Source: Pseudomonadota bacterium
GTDB lineage: Bacteria; Pseudomonadota; Gammaproteobacteria; Burkholderiales; Ferrovaceae
Direction: 5' to 3'
NCBI GenBank assembly: GCA_021832305.1
Contig: JAKBLB010000007.1
Span: 20,231-84,230 of the forward strand
DNA: 64,000 nucleotides
Part shown: positions 44,734 to 59,350 of the stretch, in pieces
Layout: each line of letters starts with the position of its first letter
Numbering within the stretch: the stretch's first letter is position 1
Notes under the pieces: generated by a model
Databases searched by the model: none
Told to the model about the DNA's origin: nothing
Seen by the model: only the letters and a program-made list of their open reading frames with translations
Program-made: the position numbers and the translations under genes

Positions 44734-46596
44734 ATGCCGACTTACCGTTCACGTACCACGACCCAGGGCCGCAACATGGCGGGAGCGCGCGCGCTGTGGC
44801 GCGCCACCGGCATGAAGGATGGCGATTTCGAGAAGCCGATCATCGCCGTCGTCAATTCGTTCACGCAGTTCGTGCCGGGGCATGTGCACCTGAAGGACCT
44901 GGGCCAGTTGGTGGCGCGCGAGATCGAAGCGGCCGGGGGCGTCGCGAAGGAATTCAACACGATCGCCGTCGATGACGGCATTGCGATGGGGCATGGCGGC
45001 ATGCTGTACTCGCTGCCGTCGCGCGACCTGATCGCCGACTCCGTCGAGTACATGGTCAACGCGCACTGCGCCGATGCGATGGTGTGCATCTCGAACTGCG
45101 ACAAGATCACCCCCGGCATGCTGATGGCTGCGATGCGCCTCAATATCCCGGTGGTGTTCGTGTCCGGTGGTCCCATGGAGGCGGGCAAGGTGGTCAAGGT
45201 GGTCAACAATGAGAAAAAGATCATCAAGCTCGACCTGATCGACGCGATGATCAAGGCAGGAGACTCCACGGTGTCCGATGGGGATGTGGCGGAAGTGGAG
45301 CGCTCTGCGTGCCCTACCTGCGGTTCCTGCTCCGGCATGTTCACGGCAAACTCGATGAACTGCCTGACCGAGGCACTGGGCCTCTCGTTGCCGGGAAACG
45401 GTACGATCGTGGCCACGCACGCGGACCGCAAGGAACTGTTCCTGCGCGCAGGCCGGTTGATCGTCGAACTGGCCAAGCGCTACTACGAGCAGGACGATGA
45501 CTCCGTCCTGCCGCGCAGCATCGCCAGCAAGGCAGCATTCGAGAATGCGATGGCGCTGGACGTTTCGATGGGCGGCTCCACCAATACGGTGCTGCACCTG
45601 CTGGCCGCCGCGCACGAAGCACAACTGGAATTCACGATGGCCGACATCGACCGAATCTCGCGCAACGTGCCGTGCCTGTGCAAGGTGGCGCCGATGACGG
45701 ACAAATTCCATATCGAAGACGTGCACCGCGCCGGCGGCATCATCGCGATCCTGGGCGAACTGGCACGCGCCGGTCTGCTGGATACATCACTGCCGACGGT
45801 GCACAGCCCGACGCTGGGTGCGGCGATCGAAAAGTACGACATCCGCCGCAGCGACGACCCGGCGGTGCATCGACTGTTTCGCGCTGCGCCGGGCGGCGTG
45901 TCGACGCAGGTGGCGTTCTCGCAGTCCGAGCGTTACGAGCAGAACGACCTCGATCGTAGCACCGGGTGCATTCGTGACCGCGCGCACGCGTATTCGAAGG
46001 ATGGCGGCCTCGCCGTTCTGTATGGGAATATCGCGGAGAAAGGCTGCATCGTGAAAACGGCCGGCGTGGACGAAAGTATCCTGAAGTTCTCCGGCAAGGC
46101 GCGCGTGTTCGAAAGCCAGGATGCGGCGGTGGAAGCGATCCTTGGCGATACCGTGCATGCGGGCGATGTCGTCATCATCCGCTATGAAGGCCCGAAAGGC
46201 GGTCCGGGCATGCAGGAGATGCTGTACCCCACGTCGTACATCAAGTCGAAGGGACTCGGCAAGGCCTGTGCGCTGTTCACGGACGGCCGCTTTTCCGGCG
46301 GCTCCTCCGGCCTAGTGATCGGCCACGCCTCGCCGGAAGCGGCGGAAGGCGGCGCGATCGGCCTGGTGGAAGAAGGCGACATGATCGACATCGACATTCC
46401 GTCCCGCATGATCGACCTGCGCGTCACCGCCGAAGACTTGGCGCACCGCCGCGCTTTGATGGAAGCGCGTGGTCACGACGCATGGCAGCCGGTGAACCGC
46501 GTGCGCCACGTCTCTCAGGCGCTACGAGCCTACGCCGCGCTGACCACCTCCGCCGACCGCGGCGCAGTGCGCGACCTGTCGCAACTGAAGCGCTGA
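44734..46596 (+). CDS. ilvD: dihydroxy-acid dehydratase
   Basis: This 620-residue iron-sulfur enzyme makes the 2-keto acids of valine and isoleucine synthesis. It begins [20 protein letters not shown] and has the cluster-binding cysteines in [10 protein letters not shown] and [16 protein letters not shown]. The conserved [17 protein letters not shown] and [15 protein letters not shown] close the active site. The ATG at 44734 has GAGGAGA upstream. Base and codon choice differ from neighbours (frequent TCG, GCG, CGC codons), which suggests a later arrival from another betaproteobacterium. It follows the decayed recQ region by 183 bp. Confidence 0.96.
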   Translation: MPTYRSRTTTQGRNMAGARALWRATGMKDGDFEKPIIAVVNSFTQFVPGHVHLKDLGQLVAREIEAAGGVAKEFNTIAVDDGIAMGHGGMLYSLPSRDLIADSVEYMVNAHCADAMVCISNCDKITPGMLMAAMRLNIPVVFVSGGPMEAGKVVKVVNNEKKIIKLDLIDAMIKAGDSTVSDGDVAEVERSACPTCGSCSGMFTANSMNCLTEALGLSLPGNGTIVATHADRKELFLRAGRLIVELAKRYYEQDDDSVLPRSIASKAAFENAMALDVSMGGSTNTVLHLLAAAHEAQLEFTMADIDRISRNVPCLCKVAPMTDKFHIEDVHRAGGIIAILGELARAGLLDTSLPTVHSPTLGAAIEKYDIRRSDDPAVHRLFRAAPGGVSTQVAFSQSERYEQNDLDRSTGCIRDRAHAYSKDGGLAVLYGNIAEKGCIVKTAGVDESILKFSGKARVFESQDAAVEAILGDTVHAGDVVIIRYEGPKGGPGMQEMLYPTSYIKSKGLGKACALFTDGRFSGGSSGLVIGHASPEAAEGGAIGLVEEGDMIDIDIPSRMIDLRVTAEDLAHRRALMEARGHDAWQPVNRVRHVSQALRAYAALTTSADRGAVRDLSQLKR

Positions 46597-46740
46597 CGAC
46601 CTTTCATGTCACGGGACGTCTGAGACGGTACCCAGGATGCGAATTGACACAATTTGCTCCGATAACTGGACTAGAATGGCCCATCGAGGTCAGTTCTGTC
46701 GAGCGGGGCAGTGGAGACCTCTGTCAAGGGAGAATCGGGA

Positions 46741-47655
46741 ATGAAGATCGGAATGATGGGGTTGGGCAAGATGGGGGGAAATATGGCGACCCGATTGGCG
46801 CGCGCCGGGGTGACCGTGGTGGGCTATGATCATTCGCCCGAAGTGGTCCGTTCCTGGGTGGCATCCGCAGGCATTGTGGGAGCCGAGTCGGTGGAAGCCT
46901 TGATTGCCGCGCTTCCTGCACCCCGGGTGATCTGGCTGATGTTGCCCAGCGGTGCCATTACCGAAGAACAACTGGTGGGATTGAGCCAGCGCCTTGCGCC
47001 GGACGATGTGGTGGTGGATGGAGGCAATTCCAACTATCACGACAGCGAGCGGCGAGCGGCATTGTTGGCCGAGAAGGGCATCGGTTTCATGGATGCCGGC
47101 ACCTCCGGCGGGGTGTGGGGGTTGGAAAACGGCTATTGCCTGATGGTGGGGGGGACTCCGGAAGTCGCTCGGAAGGTGCGCCCTTTTCTCGAAATTCTGG
47201 CGCCTCATCCCGAGCGGGGTTGGGCCCATGTGGGACCGGTGGGCGCGGGACACTATGTCAAAATGATCCACAACGGCATCGAGTACGGCATGATGCAGTC
47301 CCTGGCGGAAGGGTTGGCCCTGCTGCAGGGGAAAACGGCTTTTGATCTCGATTTGGCCCAGATCACCGATCTTTGGGGGGAGGGGTCCGTGGTTCGGAGT
47401 TGGTTGCTCGAACTGACGGCGGATGCTCTGCGCAAGGGTGTGGACTGGAATCAGATGGCGGCGGTGGTGGCCGATTCCGGGGAAGGGCGATGGACGGCCA
47501 TCGAGGCCATCGAACAGGGTGTGCCCGCACCAGTGCTCAGTCTCGCCCTGCATCTGCGTTTTCAGAGCCAGGATCGGGAGGCACTGACCTTCAAACTGCT
47601 CTCGGTGATGCGCCACGCCTTTGGTGGGCATGCCATTCAAGCCAGCGGGCAGTGA
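46741..47655 (+). CDS. gnd: 6-phosphogluconate dehydrogenase, short (NAD-type) form
   Basis: This 304-residue enzyme decarboxylates 6-phosphogluconate to ribulose-5-phosphate. The Rossmann motif is MKIGMMGLGKMGGNMA, followed by DGGNSNYHDS and the catalytic segment GPVGAGHYVKMIHNGIEYGMM with the conserved Lys and His-Asn pair. Length near 300 and the C-terminal arrangement fit the short GndA/YqeC type rather than the 470-residue form. The start at 46741 (AGGGAGA upstream) is preferred over an upstream frame from 46711. It heads the gnd-zwf-pgl operon. Confidence 0.92.
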   Translation: MKIGMMGLGKMGGNMATRLARAGVTVVGYDHSPEVVRSWVASAGIVGAESVEALIAALPAPRVIWLMLPSGAITEEQLVGLSQRLAPDDVVVDGGNSNYHDSERRAALLAEKGIGFMDAGTSGGVWGLENGYCLMVGGTPEVARKVRPFLEILAPHPERGWAHVGPVGAGHYVKMIHNGIEYGMMQSLAEGLALLQGKTAFDLDLAQITDLWGEGSVVRSWLLELTADALRKGVDWNQMAAVVADSGEGRWTAIEAIEQGVPAPVLSLALHLRFQSQDREALTFKLLSVMRHAFGGHAIQASGQ

Positions 47656-47668
47656 ACAGGAGCGGCTC

Positions 47669-49159
47669 ATGAAGGAACTCGAACCGACCACAGTGGTGAT
47701 TTTTGGGGCTGCGGGCAATCTGGCGCAGCATAAATTGATTCCGGCCCTGTTCCAGTTGGAGCGCCTGGGACGTTTGCCCGCGTCGCTGACGCTTCTGGGG
47801 CTGAGTCTCGAAGAGGTCAGTCAGGACTCCTGGCGCGCCAAGATCCAGCAACTGTTTCCTCAGGAAAAGGACGCATCGATCGAACGGTTTCTGGCCCGCT
47901 GGCATTATCAACGCATCGATCCCGGTGATTCCGCTTCCTATCAGGCGCTTCAGACCACATTGAAGGATGAGGGGGTATTCCCCTCCAATCACGTGTTCTA
48001 CATGGCGGTGCGTCCGGCGGATTATCCGGGCATCATCGACCAGTTGGGCACCCAGGGCTTGTTGCAGGAAAAGAATGGCTGGCGCCGGGTGGTGATCGAG
48101 AAGCCCTTCGGCTATGACCTGCTGAGCGCCGAGACCCTGCAAGCCGGATTATACCGGCACTTGCAGGAACATCAGATCTACCGCATCGACCATTATCTGG
48201 GCAAGGGAACGGTTCAGAACGTTCTGGTGTTCCGGTTTGCCAATGTTCTGCTCGAACCCCTGTGGAATCACCATCACATCGACCATGTGCAGATCACTCA
48301 CTCGGAGACCCAGGGTATCGAGGGACGCGCCGATTATTATGAAGGGGCGGGTGCCCTGCGCGACATGATCCAGAGTCACCTGTTGCAGGTGCTGACCCTG
48401 GTGGCGATGGAACCGCCTGTTTCGCTGGAGGCAGAGCATCTGCGGGACGAAAAGGTCAAGGTTTTGCAGTCGATTCGTGCCATTCCCCCCAACGCCGTGC
48501 ATGCCCATGCTTTTCGCGCCCAATATATCGGGGGAGCGGTCCATGGCGAAACCGTTCCGGGATATCGAGAAGAGCCCGGAGTGGCCTCCGACAGTACCAC
48601 TGAAACCTACGCGGCCATGAAACTGTATATCGATAACTGGCGCTGGGCTGGCGTGCCGTTTTATCTGCGCACCGGAAAACGGCTGGCCGAAAACAGTTCG
48701 GCGGTTTACATCCGGTTCAAGACACCGCCCCAGGATCTGTTGCGGGGCGTACGGTCGGGACCGGCACAGCCCAACTGGATCATGATGGGCATTCAGCCGG
48801 ACGAATGTTTGCGTGTGGAGATGCAGGTCCGCATGCCGGGACTCGAGTTGCAGACCCGCACCCTGAGTCTGGACGCCACCTATCGGCAAGGCGATGAAAC
48901 CGATTACAGCGCCTATGAAGAATTGTTGCTGGACGTGGTCAAGGGCGACCATTCCCTGTTTTTGCGGATCGATGAGGTGGAATCGGCCTGGAAGATCGTC
49001 GACCCGATTCTCAAGGTATGGGCCACGGAACGGGAGTTCATCCAGACCTATCCGGCGGGAACCTGGGGCCCCCGAGGGACTTACCGTCTCTTCGCGCACG
49101 AAGATCAATTCTGGCGTCACGGTCTCGATCCGTCGGGAGCCGATCTGCACCCTTTCTGA
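47669..49159 (+). CDS. zwf: glucose-6-phosphate 1-dehydrogenase
   Basis: This 496-residue enzyme oxidises glucose-6-phosphate to the lactone. The N-terminal cofactor motif reads VIFGAAGNLAQHKLIPALF; the usual form has GASGDLA, so the Asp is an Asn here. EKPFGYDL and the substrate motif RIDHYLGKGTVQNVLVFRFAN (in part RIDHYLGKGTVQN) follow; the usual Glu after Lys is Gly. The rest of the fold, including the KPP-like loop region, looks normal. ATG at 47669 has AGGAG upstream and lies 13 bp after gnd. Confidence 0.93.
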   Translation: MKELEPTTVVIFGAAGNLAQHKLIPALFQLERLGRLPASLTLLGLSLEEVSQDSWRAKIQQLFPQEKDASIERFLARWHYQRIDPGDSASYQALQTTLKDEGVFPSNHVFYMAVRPADYPGIIDQLGTQGLLQEKNGWRRVVIEKPFGYDLLSAETLQAGLYRHLQEHQIYRIDHYLGKGTVQNVLVFRFANVLLEPLWNHHHIDHVQITHSETQGIEGRADYYEGAGALRDMIQSHLLQVLTLVAMEPPVSLEAEHLRDEKVKVLQSIRAIPPNAVHAHAFRAQYIGGAVHGETVPGYREEPGVASDSTTETYAAMKLYIDNWRWAGVPFYLRTGKRLAENSSAVYIRFKTPPQDLLRGVRSGPAQPNWIMMGIQPDECLRVEMQVRMPGLELQTRTLSLDATYRQGDETDYSAYEELLLDVVKGDHSLFLRIDEVESAWKIVDPILKVWATEREFIQTYPAGTWGPRGTYRLFAHEDQFWRHGLDPSGADLHPF

Positions 49160-49172
49160 GGCAGCGATCCCC

Positions 49173-49871
49173 ATGCGGACCTTTCTTTGGAAAGACCATG
49201 GTCGGGTTCACCTGTACCCTGATCCGGAGTCTCTTGCATTGGGCGCTACGGAGCATCTGGTACAGATTCTCCGGACGGGTCTGGCGCAGGCCCCCCGCTT
49301 TCATTGGGTGCTGGCGGGCGGCAAAACGCCCGCCGCCTGTTATCGTCAGATGACCCGGGAAACTTTGGATTGGTCGCGTCTGGACTTGTCCCTGGGTGAT
49401 GAACGGTGCCTTCCCGCAGGCCATCCGGAGCGCAACGATACCTTGATTCGAAATACCCTGCTCCAGGCCGAAGGACCCCGTTTGGCCCACTTCGAGCCCA
49501 TGCGGGCGGAATGGGGGGCCGAGGTCGCCAGCGCCCATCATGCCAAGGTGTTGGAGACGTTGGGACCCATCGATCTGGTGATGCTGGGAATGGGCGAAGA
49601 CGGCCACACGGCGAGTCTGTTTCCGGGGCATGCCAGCCTGTCGTCCCAAGCTCCGGTGGTGCCCGAGTTTTCAGCGCCCAAACCTCCCCCGGAACGAATT
49701 TCATTGGGTTTGACCCTGTTGCAGAAAGCCCGTCAACGGGTTTTTCTGGTGAGCGGGGAGAGTAAACGCGCCATCCTGCAGGCGCTCGATCGGGGGCAGT
49801 GCCCACCGGTTGGGCTGGTGGGTGCCGGCGATTGGTTCATCGATCAGGACGCGTGGTTCGAACGTCAGTAA
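49173..49871 (+). CDS. pgl: 6-phosphogluconolactonase
   Basis: This 232-residue enzyme of the DevB/SOL family hydrolyses the lactone made by Zwf. The family signatures are WVLAGGKTPAACYRQM, LDLSLGDERCLPAGHPERND and LGMGEDGHTASLFPGH, all intact. The start at 49173 lies 13 bp after zwf, completing an operon in which each oxidative pentose-phosphate step is encoded. It is convergent with dnaE, 10 bp away. Confidence 0.93.
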   Translation: MRTFLWKDHGRVHLYPDPESLALGATEHLVQILRTGLAQAPRFHWVLAGGKTPAACYRQMTRETLDWSRLDLSLGDERCLPAGHPERNDTLIRNTLLQAEGPRLAHFEPMRAEWGAEVASAHHAKVLETLGPIDLVMLGMGEDGHTASLFPGHASLSSQAPVVPEFSAPKPPPERISLGLTLLQKARQRVFLVSGESKRAILQALDRGQCPPVGLVGAGDWFIDQDAWFERQ

Positions 49872-49881
49872 AAACTGCGGG

Positions 49882-55450
<5,569 letters not shown>

Positions 55451-55560
55451 GGATGATCCTGAGAAAATTGGTCCGACTACAAAAACTTCCCGAATGGGAC
55501 CGATGACGATCGGCAATCCGATATTGTATCAATCCGGTGCGAGATTTTCGAGACTCATAC

Positions 55561-55566
55561 TATAAT
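55561..55566 (+). promoter_or_regulatory. -10 element for apbC/mrp
   Basis: TATAAT at 55561-55566 is a consensus -10 hexamer 42 bp ahead of the apbC ATG; no clear -35 hexamer is seen at the right distance. The ribosome-binding site CAGGAG precedes the ATG by 7 nt. Confidence 0.45.
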
Positions 55567-55608
55567 GATTTGCTAAACCGTCCTCTCATCACCGATTCAG
55601 GAGAAAAT

Positions 55609-56691
55609 ATGTCCAATCTCGCCGTAGAAGCACGTCTTCAGGGTTTTGTCGACCCCAATACGGGTAAGCCGTTGGGCCCCAAGGCCTTGCAGGCGTTGAC
55701 TCAGGACCAGGGTCACCTGAAGGTGACGGTGGCTGTGGGCTATCCCGTAGCGTCTCTCGGAGAAACCGTGATTCAGGGGTTAAGCAAGGAACTGGGCGGT
55801 GTTGAAGGCGTGACGGCGGTCACGGTCACCCTGGTCAGTCGGATCAAGGCGCATGCGGTGCAGGCAGGGCTTGCGCCGATCAGGGGGGTGCGCAACGTGA
55901 TCGCCGTGGCCTCCGGCAAGGGCGGGGTGGGCAAGTCCACGACTGCCGTCAATCTGGCCCTGGCCCTGCAGGCCGAGGGTGCCCGTGTGGGCATGCTGGA
56001 TGCGGATATTTATGGCCCATCCCAGCCGACCATGCTGGGTATTCAAGGAAACCCGGAAACCCATGAAGACGGGGAATCCATGAAACCGCTCATGGGGCAT
56101 GGGTTACAGACCATGTCCGTGGGATTTCTGATCGACCCCGATCAGCCCATGGTATGGCGGGGTCCCATGGTGACTCAGGCGCTGGAACAACTGTTGCGCG
56201 ACACCCATTGGGAGGATCTGGATTACCTGATCGTCGATATGCCGCCCGGGACGGGGGATGTCCAACTGACCTTGGCCCAAAAAGTTCCCGTCACCGGCGC
56301 GGTGATCGTGACCACGCCCCAGGACATCGCACTCCTCGATGCGCGCAAGGGATTCAAGATGTTCGAGAAGGTGGGGGTGCCCGTTCTGGGGGTGGTGGAA
56401 AATATGAGTACGCATGTCTGTTCGAACTGTGGTCACGAAGAACCCATCTTTGGCAAAGGGGGGGCCGAACGCATGTGTGCCGATTTTGGTACGGAACTGA
56501 TCGGCGCGTTGCCGCTCGATATCCGCATCCGGGAACAGACTGATTCGGGAAATCCCACGGTGGTTGCCGACCCCCATGGTTCTTTGGCGCAAACCTATCG
56601 TAAAATAGCGCAACGTGTGGCCCTCAAGGTGGCGCAGCGGAGCGAGAATCCCAGCGTCAGGTTTCCCAAGATCGTGGTGCAGAACACTTGA
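55609..56691 (+). CDS. apbC: Mrp/ApbC-type Fe-S cluster carrier ATPase
   Basis: This 360-residue P-loop protein delivers iron-sulfur clusters to apo-proteins. The N-terminal MIP18-like domain (about 1-90) is followed by [29 protein letters not shown] and [13 protein letters not shown]. The cluster-binding CSNCG lies near residue 265. The start used is ATG 55609; an open frame begins 72 bp earlier but lacks a good ribosome site. The metG/apbC/dcd order is common in betaproteobacteria. Confidence 0.93.
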   Translation: MSNLAVEARLQGFVDPNTGKPLGPKALQALTQDQGHLKVTVAVGYPVASLGETVIQGLSKELGGVEGVTAVTVTLVSRIKAHAVQAGLAPIRGVRNVIAVASGKGGVGKSTTAVNLALALQAEGARVGMLDADIYGPSQPTMLGIQGNPETHEDGESMKPLMGHGLQTMSVGFLIDPDQPMVWRGPMVTQALEQLLRDTHWEDLDYLIVDMPPGTGDVQLTLAQKVPVTGAVIVTTPQDIALLDARKGFKMFEKVGVPVLGVVENMSTHVCSNCGHEEPIFGKGGAERMCADFGTELIGALPLDIRIREQTDSGNPTVVADPHGSLAQTYRKIAQRVALKVAQRSENPSVRFPKIVVQNT

Positions 56692-56752
56692 ACGGGGGAG
56701 CCTGGAGAAAGGGGAACTTTCCTGGGGTGGAGTGGTGGTTGAGGAGATCGAA

Positions 56753-57319
56753 ATGAGTATCAAAGCGGACCGCTGGATTCGGCGTATGGCTGAAGAACAC
56801 GGCATGATCGAGCCCTTTGAGCCAGGACAGGTCAAAGAGGTGAAAGGGCAACGCATCGTTTCCTACGGGACGTCCAGTTACGGCTATGATATCCGCTGTT
56901 CGGACGAATTCAAGTTGTTCACCAACATCAACTCCACCATCGTCGATCCAAAAAATTTTGATGCCAACTCCTTTGTGGATGTCAAGGCCCCGGTCTGCAT
57001 CATTCCGCCCAATTCCTTCGCCCTGGCCCGAACGGTGGAGTATTTTCGCATTCCACGCACCGTCTTGACGATCTGTCTGGGAAAGTCCACCTATGCCCGA
57101 TGCGGCATCATCGTCAATGTCACCCCCTTCGAGCCCGAGTGGGAAGGGTACGTCACCCTGGAATTTTCGAATACCACTCCATTACCTGCCAAAATTTACG
57201 CCAATGAGGGGGTTGCACAGGTAATCTTTTTTGAATCGGATGAGACCTGTGAAGTGTCCTACCGTGACCGGGGCGGAAAGTATCAGGGACAGAGCGGTGT
57301 CACCCTCCCCAAAATTTGA
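56753..57319 (+). CDS. dcd: dCTP deaminase
   Basis: This 188-residue enzyme deaminates dCTP to dUTP, feeding thymidylate synthesis. It starts [13 protein letters not shown] and has [17 protein letters not shown], the catalytic [20 protein letters not shown] region, and the C-terminal [13 protein letters not shown] loop. It has GAGGAGAT before the ATG and lies 61 bp after apbC. Its partner dut is not in the window. Confidence 0.95.
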   Translation: MSIKADRWIRRMAEEHGMIEPFEPGQVKEVKGQRIVSYGTSSYGYDIRCSDEFKLFTNINSTIVDPKNFDANSFVDVKAPVCIIPPNSFALARTVEYFRIPRTVLTICLGKSTYARCGIIVNVTPFEPEWEGYVTLEFSNTTPLPAKIYANEGVAQVIFFESDETCEVSYRDRGGKYQGQSGVTLPKI

Positions 57320-57571
57320 AGCATCGGGAACTGGAGATTTCCGGACTGGCCTTGTGTACAGGGACTCATCCCGCCGGGAGGAAGGATTCTTTTTTCTTTG
57401 CGGGATACGATCGTCACACCTGTAAATTTACAGTGAACTGATTTTTGCCGACCGATTCATGGTCGGTGGGTCCGGGGGGTTATTTCCCTTTGGGGCAGCA
57501 GGCTTTCTTTCCTTATAGTCAGGATTCCCGTCGCGGGAACTTTTGACGATAAATGAAAGGAGGTCATGGTA
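57320..57571 (+). promoter_or_regulatory. regulatory region ahead of the FlhDC-type operon
   Basis: This 252-bp gap has several structures. A perfect 14-bp palindrome, CTGTAAATTTACAG, lies at 57420-57433, a size typical of phage-repressor-type operators. Two hairpins follow: CCGACC/GGTCGG (57448-57453, 57461-57466) and TTCCCG/CGGGAA (57525-57530, 57534-57539, loop TCG), the second followed by CTTTT and lying 32 bp before the start codon, so it could act as an attenuator. TATAGT (57514-57519) is a possible -10 with no clear -35. AGGAGG precedes the start. Confidence 0.45.
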
Positions 57572-57886
57572 ATGAGCAGGTTCGCCAAATCTTTTGCGGA
57601 AATCAATCTGGGCATGTTGTATCTGGCGCGCGAAGTATTACAGCGCGACCGGTTGCAGGGCCTCCTCAATCTTGGGTTAATCCCACCGGTGGCAGATCTG
57701 GTGTTGGAGATGTCGGCTGCCGAAATCCATCATCTGGCTCAGTCACCGGTGCTTCTGGTAGGGCTACGCTGGCGTTCGATGCGTGTCTGGGAATGTCTGG
57801 GCCAATATGCCATGGGGGCGGATGCGGCTTTGCCCCGCGCTCTGTTGCTGGGCGAAGGGGAGCGGGATCATGGCTACCAAGCGTGA
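57572..57886 (+). CDS. FlhD-family transcriptional activator (SetD/AcaD-like context)
   Basis: This 104-residue protein follows FlhD: AEINLGMLYLAREVLQRDRL, LNLGLIPPVADLVLEMSAAE and IHHLAQSPVLLVGLRW match in order the FlhD helices (INLSYLLLAQRLI, RLGI..., LAETNQLVCHFRF in E. coli). FlhD binds FlhC to form a heterohexameric activator. The second ATG (57572) has ideal distance from AGGAGG; ATG 57566 is too close. No flagellar gene is nearby. In SXT/R391 elements and IncC plasmids FlhDC relatives (SetDC, AcaDC) switch on conjugation genes, which fits the genes downstream. Confidence 0.78.
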   Translation: MSRFAKSFAEINLGMLYLAREVLQRDRLQGLLNLGLIPPVADLVLEMSAAEIHHLAQSPVLLVGLRWRSMRVWECLGQYAMGADAALPRALLLGEGERDHGYQA

Positions 57887-58421
57887 CCTGCAGCAGGAGA
57901 TCCGGCGCTACCGACAGGCGGAACGGTTGCTCGAACTGGGGGCACGGGTACCCGTGGTTGCAGACCTGACTCATCTATCCAGTTGGTTTTTGAGAAAACT
58001 GTCTCTTGAAATCAATGGGGAGGCTCCGCGTAAGGGGCAGATTCCCAATTCGGATCAATGGTACCTGCGGCGCAAGCACCTCCTCCAGTCTTCACTGTTT
58101 TGCCAAATTTATTCCAGGGTAAAAAATCTGGTGGGGGAGGATGAGGATGGCTGCACATCACTCATGGAAGGGTACAGCCAGTGGCGTGACGTGGTTCTTT
58201 CCTGTGGTTTATCCCCCTGCCTGACACTCGATCGTGCCTGGTGGCTGGTCAAGTCCTTGGAAATGCGCCACTTGCAACAGTGCCGGTGCCAGGGGTGCCA
58301 AGGGCTCTACGTGCAACCCTGGAGCCGTTTGCGCCAGGGATACCGCTGCGAACCCTGCCGACAACGCCGACAGGTGGCCTCCGATAACGCCCGTTTGCGT
58401 TTGCCGGAGGCCAGGTCATGA
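57870..58421 (+). CDS. FlhC-family transcriptional activator (SetC/AcaC-like context)
   Basis: This 183-residue protein follows FlhC: ERLLELGARVPVVADLT near the start, GEAPRKGQIPNSDQWYL and SSLFCQIYSRV match FlhC positions. The zinc site has Cys140, Cys143, Cys160 and Cys163, the same C-x2-C-x16-C-x2-C spacing as E. coli FlhC (137, 140, 157, 160). It overlaps the FlhD-like gene by 17 bp and the TraI-like gene by 4 bp, so regulator and target genes are in one operon. The partner is expected to be the adjacent FlhD-like protein. Confidence 0.82.
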   Translation: MATKRDLQQEIRRYRQAERLLELGARVPVVADLTHLSSWFLRKLSLEINGEAPRKGQIPNSDQWYLRRKHLLQSSLFCQIYSRVKNLVGEDEDGCTSLMEGYSQWRDVVLSCGLSPCLTLDRAWWLVKSLEMRHLQQCRCQGCQGLYVQPWSRLRQGYRCEPCRQRRQVASDNARLRLPEARS

Positions 58422-59350
58422 CTCTTTGGACCGTTCTCCCGGCATTCCGCTGTCGCTCTCTGTTGCATCCGACTCTGCACCAGATGGCCACTCGTTTTGC
58501 CGGAGAAGCCAAACTCTTCGAACGGGTGCTGCTTCCTTCCGTGGAACGCATGATCGAGTGGGTCCTGAACTTACCCTGTCCAGACGCCCTTCGACCGGGG
58601 GGCTCTCCGATCTTTCAGGGCATTCTGGCTTCCGCCCTCGAGGAATCGATCCATGCTCCCTTCTGGGTGGGCTCTTCAGGGCAGGGATGCTGCCTGGGGA
58701 CCCTCGGGGTGCTGATTCGAAAGCTTCATGGAGCCATCGTATTCTGGCAGGTGACTCCTGTGGGCCAGGGGGGCAGTGAATCTCGGTGGGGCGGCTTCTC
58801 GGCGGGCTTGGCGCGTTGGTGTGCCCATCAGGGTGGCGACCGTGTCTGGCTCGAACCGCGGGGAAGTGGGGTGTCGTCCTGGCAGACCGAAGGTCATCTG
58901 GCGGGACGCATTCTGGCGGGAGAAACCTGGCTCTGGCTGGAGCAGCAAGGGGAGGAAGCGTTTTATCCCGCAGGCAGCAACGAGGTCGGAGTCCTGGAGG
59001 AAGACCGAGGAGTGGAATGGCGGGTGGCGGAGATTTTGTTGACCCGAGGTCTCTGGAATCCGTGCCAGAAACCCGGTCGAATTTGGCAGGATGCCGGCCT
59101 GTGGTATCTGCTTTGGCCCAGGGTCGGGGAAGATCTGCGGCGCGGGTTGGGCGTGGAAGGAAGTACGTTGCCCGCCGCATCCCGGGAGTTGTGTCTGCAT
59201 TGGCAGGCGCGGGGCGTGCTGGGCCCTGCCCCGGCGGAAGGAATCGAGCGATGGCATCCCTTGCTGAAGCGCAGGGTCTCTGCGGTATGTCCAAGTCCGC
59301 TCTGGCAAAGGTGGATCTCGGAATGGTTTCAGGCTCACGCTTTACCCTGA
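58418..59350 (+). CDS. TraI_2-type (MOBH relaxase family-like) protein with altered HD site
   Basis: This 310-residue protein fits the two-part layout of SXT/PFGI-type TraI proteins. The N-terminal part has FERVLLPSVERMIEWVLNLP followed by GGSPIFQGILASALEES, matching the TraI_2 pattern (vLP...ya.fV..lPas ... GGLf.HgLevA). The C-terminal part has GLWYLLWPRVGEDLRRGLG and a helical end, like TraI_2_C. Where relaxases of this family carry the HD metal site (H..., LLHD.GK) this protein has Gln67 and IRKLHG (100-105), so catalysis is doubtful. The match is by eye; the assignment is moderate. It overlaps the TraD-like gene by 64 bp. Confidence 0.5.
   Translation: MTLWTVLPAFRCRSLLHPTLHQMATRFAGEAKLFERVLLPSVERMIEWVLNLPCPDALRPGGSPIFQGILASALEESIHAPFWVGSSGQGCCLGTLGVLIRKLHGAIVFWQVTPVGQGGSESRWGGFSAGLARWCAHQGGDRVWLEPRGSGVSSWQTEGHLAGRILAGETWLWLEQQGEEAFYPAGSNEVGVLEEDRGVEWRVAEILLTRGLWNPCQKPGRIWQDAGLWYLLWPRVGEDLRRGLGVEGSTLPAASRELCLHWQARGVLGPAPAEGIERWHPLLKRRVSAVCPSPLWQRWISEWFQAHALP

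Noticed and set aside
46644..46677. Promoter TTGACA ... TAGAAT ahead of gnd
   Set aside because: The spacing is 22 bp, outside the working range of sigma-70, although either hexamer might pair with a weaker partner.
57368..57406. Rho-independent terminator after dcd
   Set aside because: The ATCCCGC/GCGGGAT arms enclose the T-run instead of preceding it, so the geometry is wrong for a terminator.
57420..57433. LexA (SOS) box
   Set aside because: The dyad is CTG-N8-CAG, whereas the LexA consensus needs CTG-N10-CAG.
57572..58421. Flagellar master operon flhDC
   Set aside because: No flagellar, chemotaxis or motor gene lies near, and the pair is fused to TraI/TraD-like genes; a conjugation-type regulator is more likely.
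58786..59286. N-terminal extension of the TraD-like protein over the TraI-like gene
   Set aside because: The extension is Gly/Arg-rich and out of frame with a convincing gene; coupling proteins start with membrane segments, which begin after 59287.
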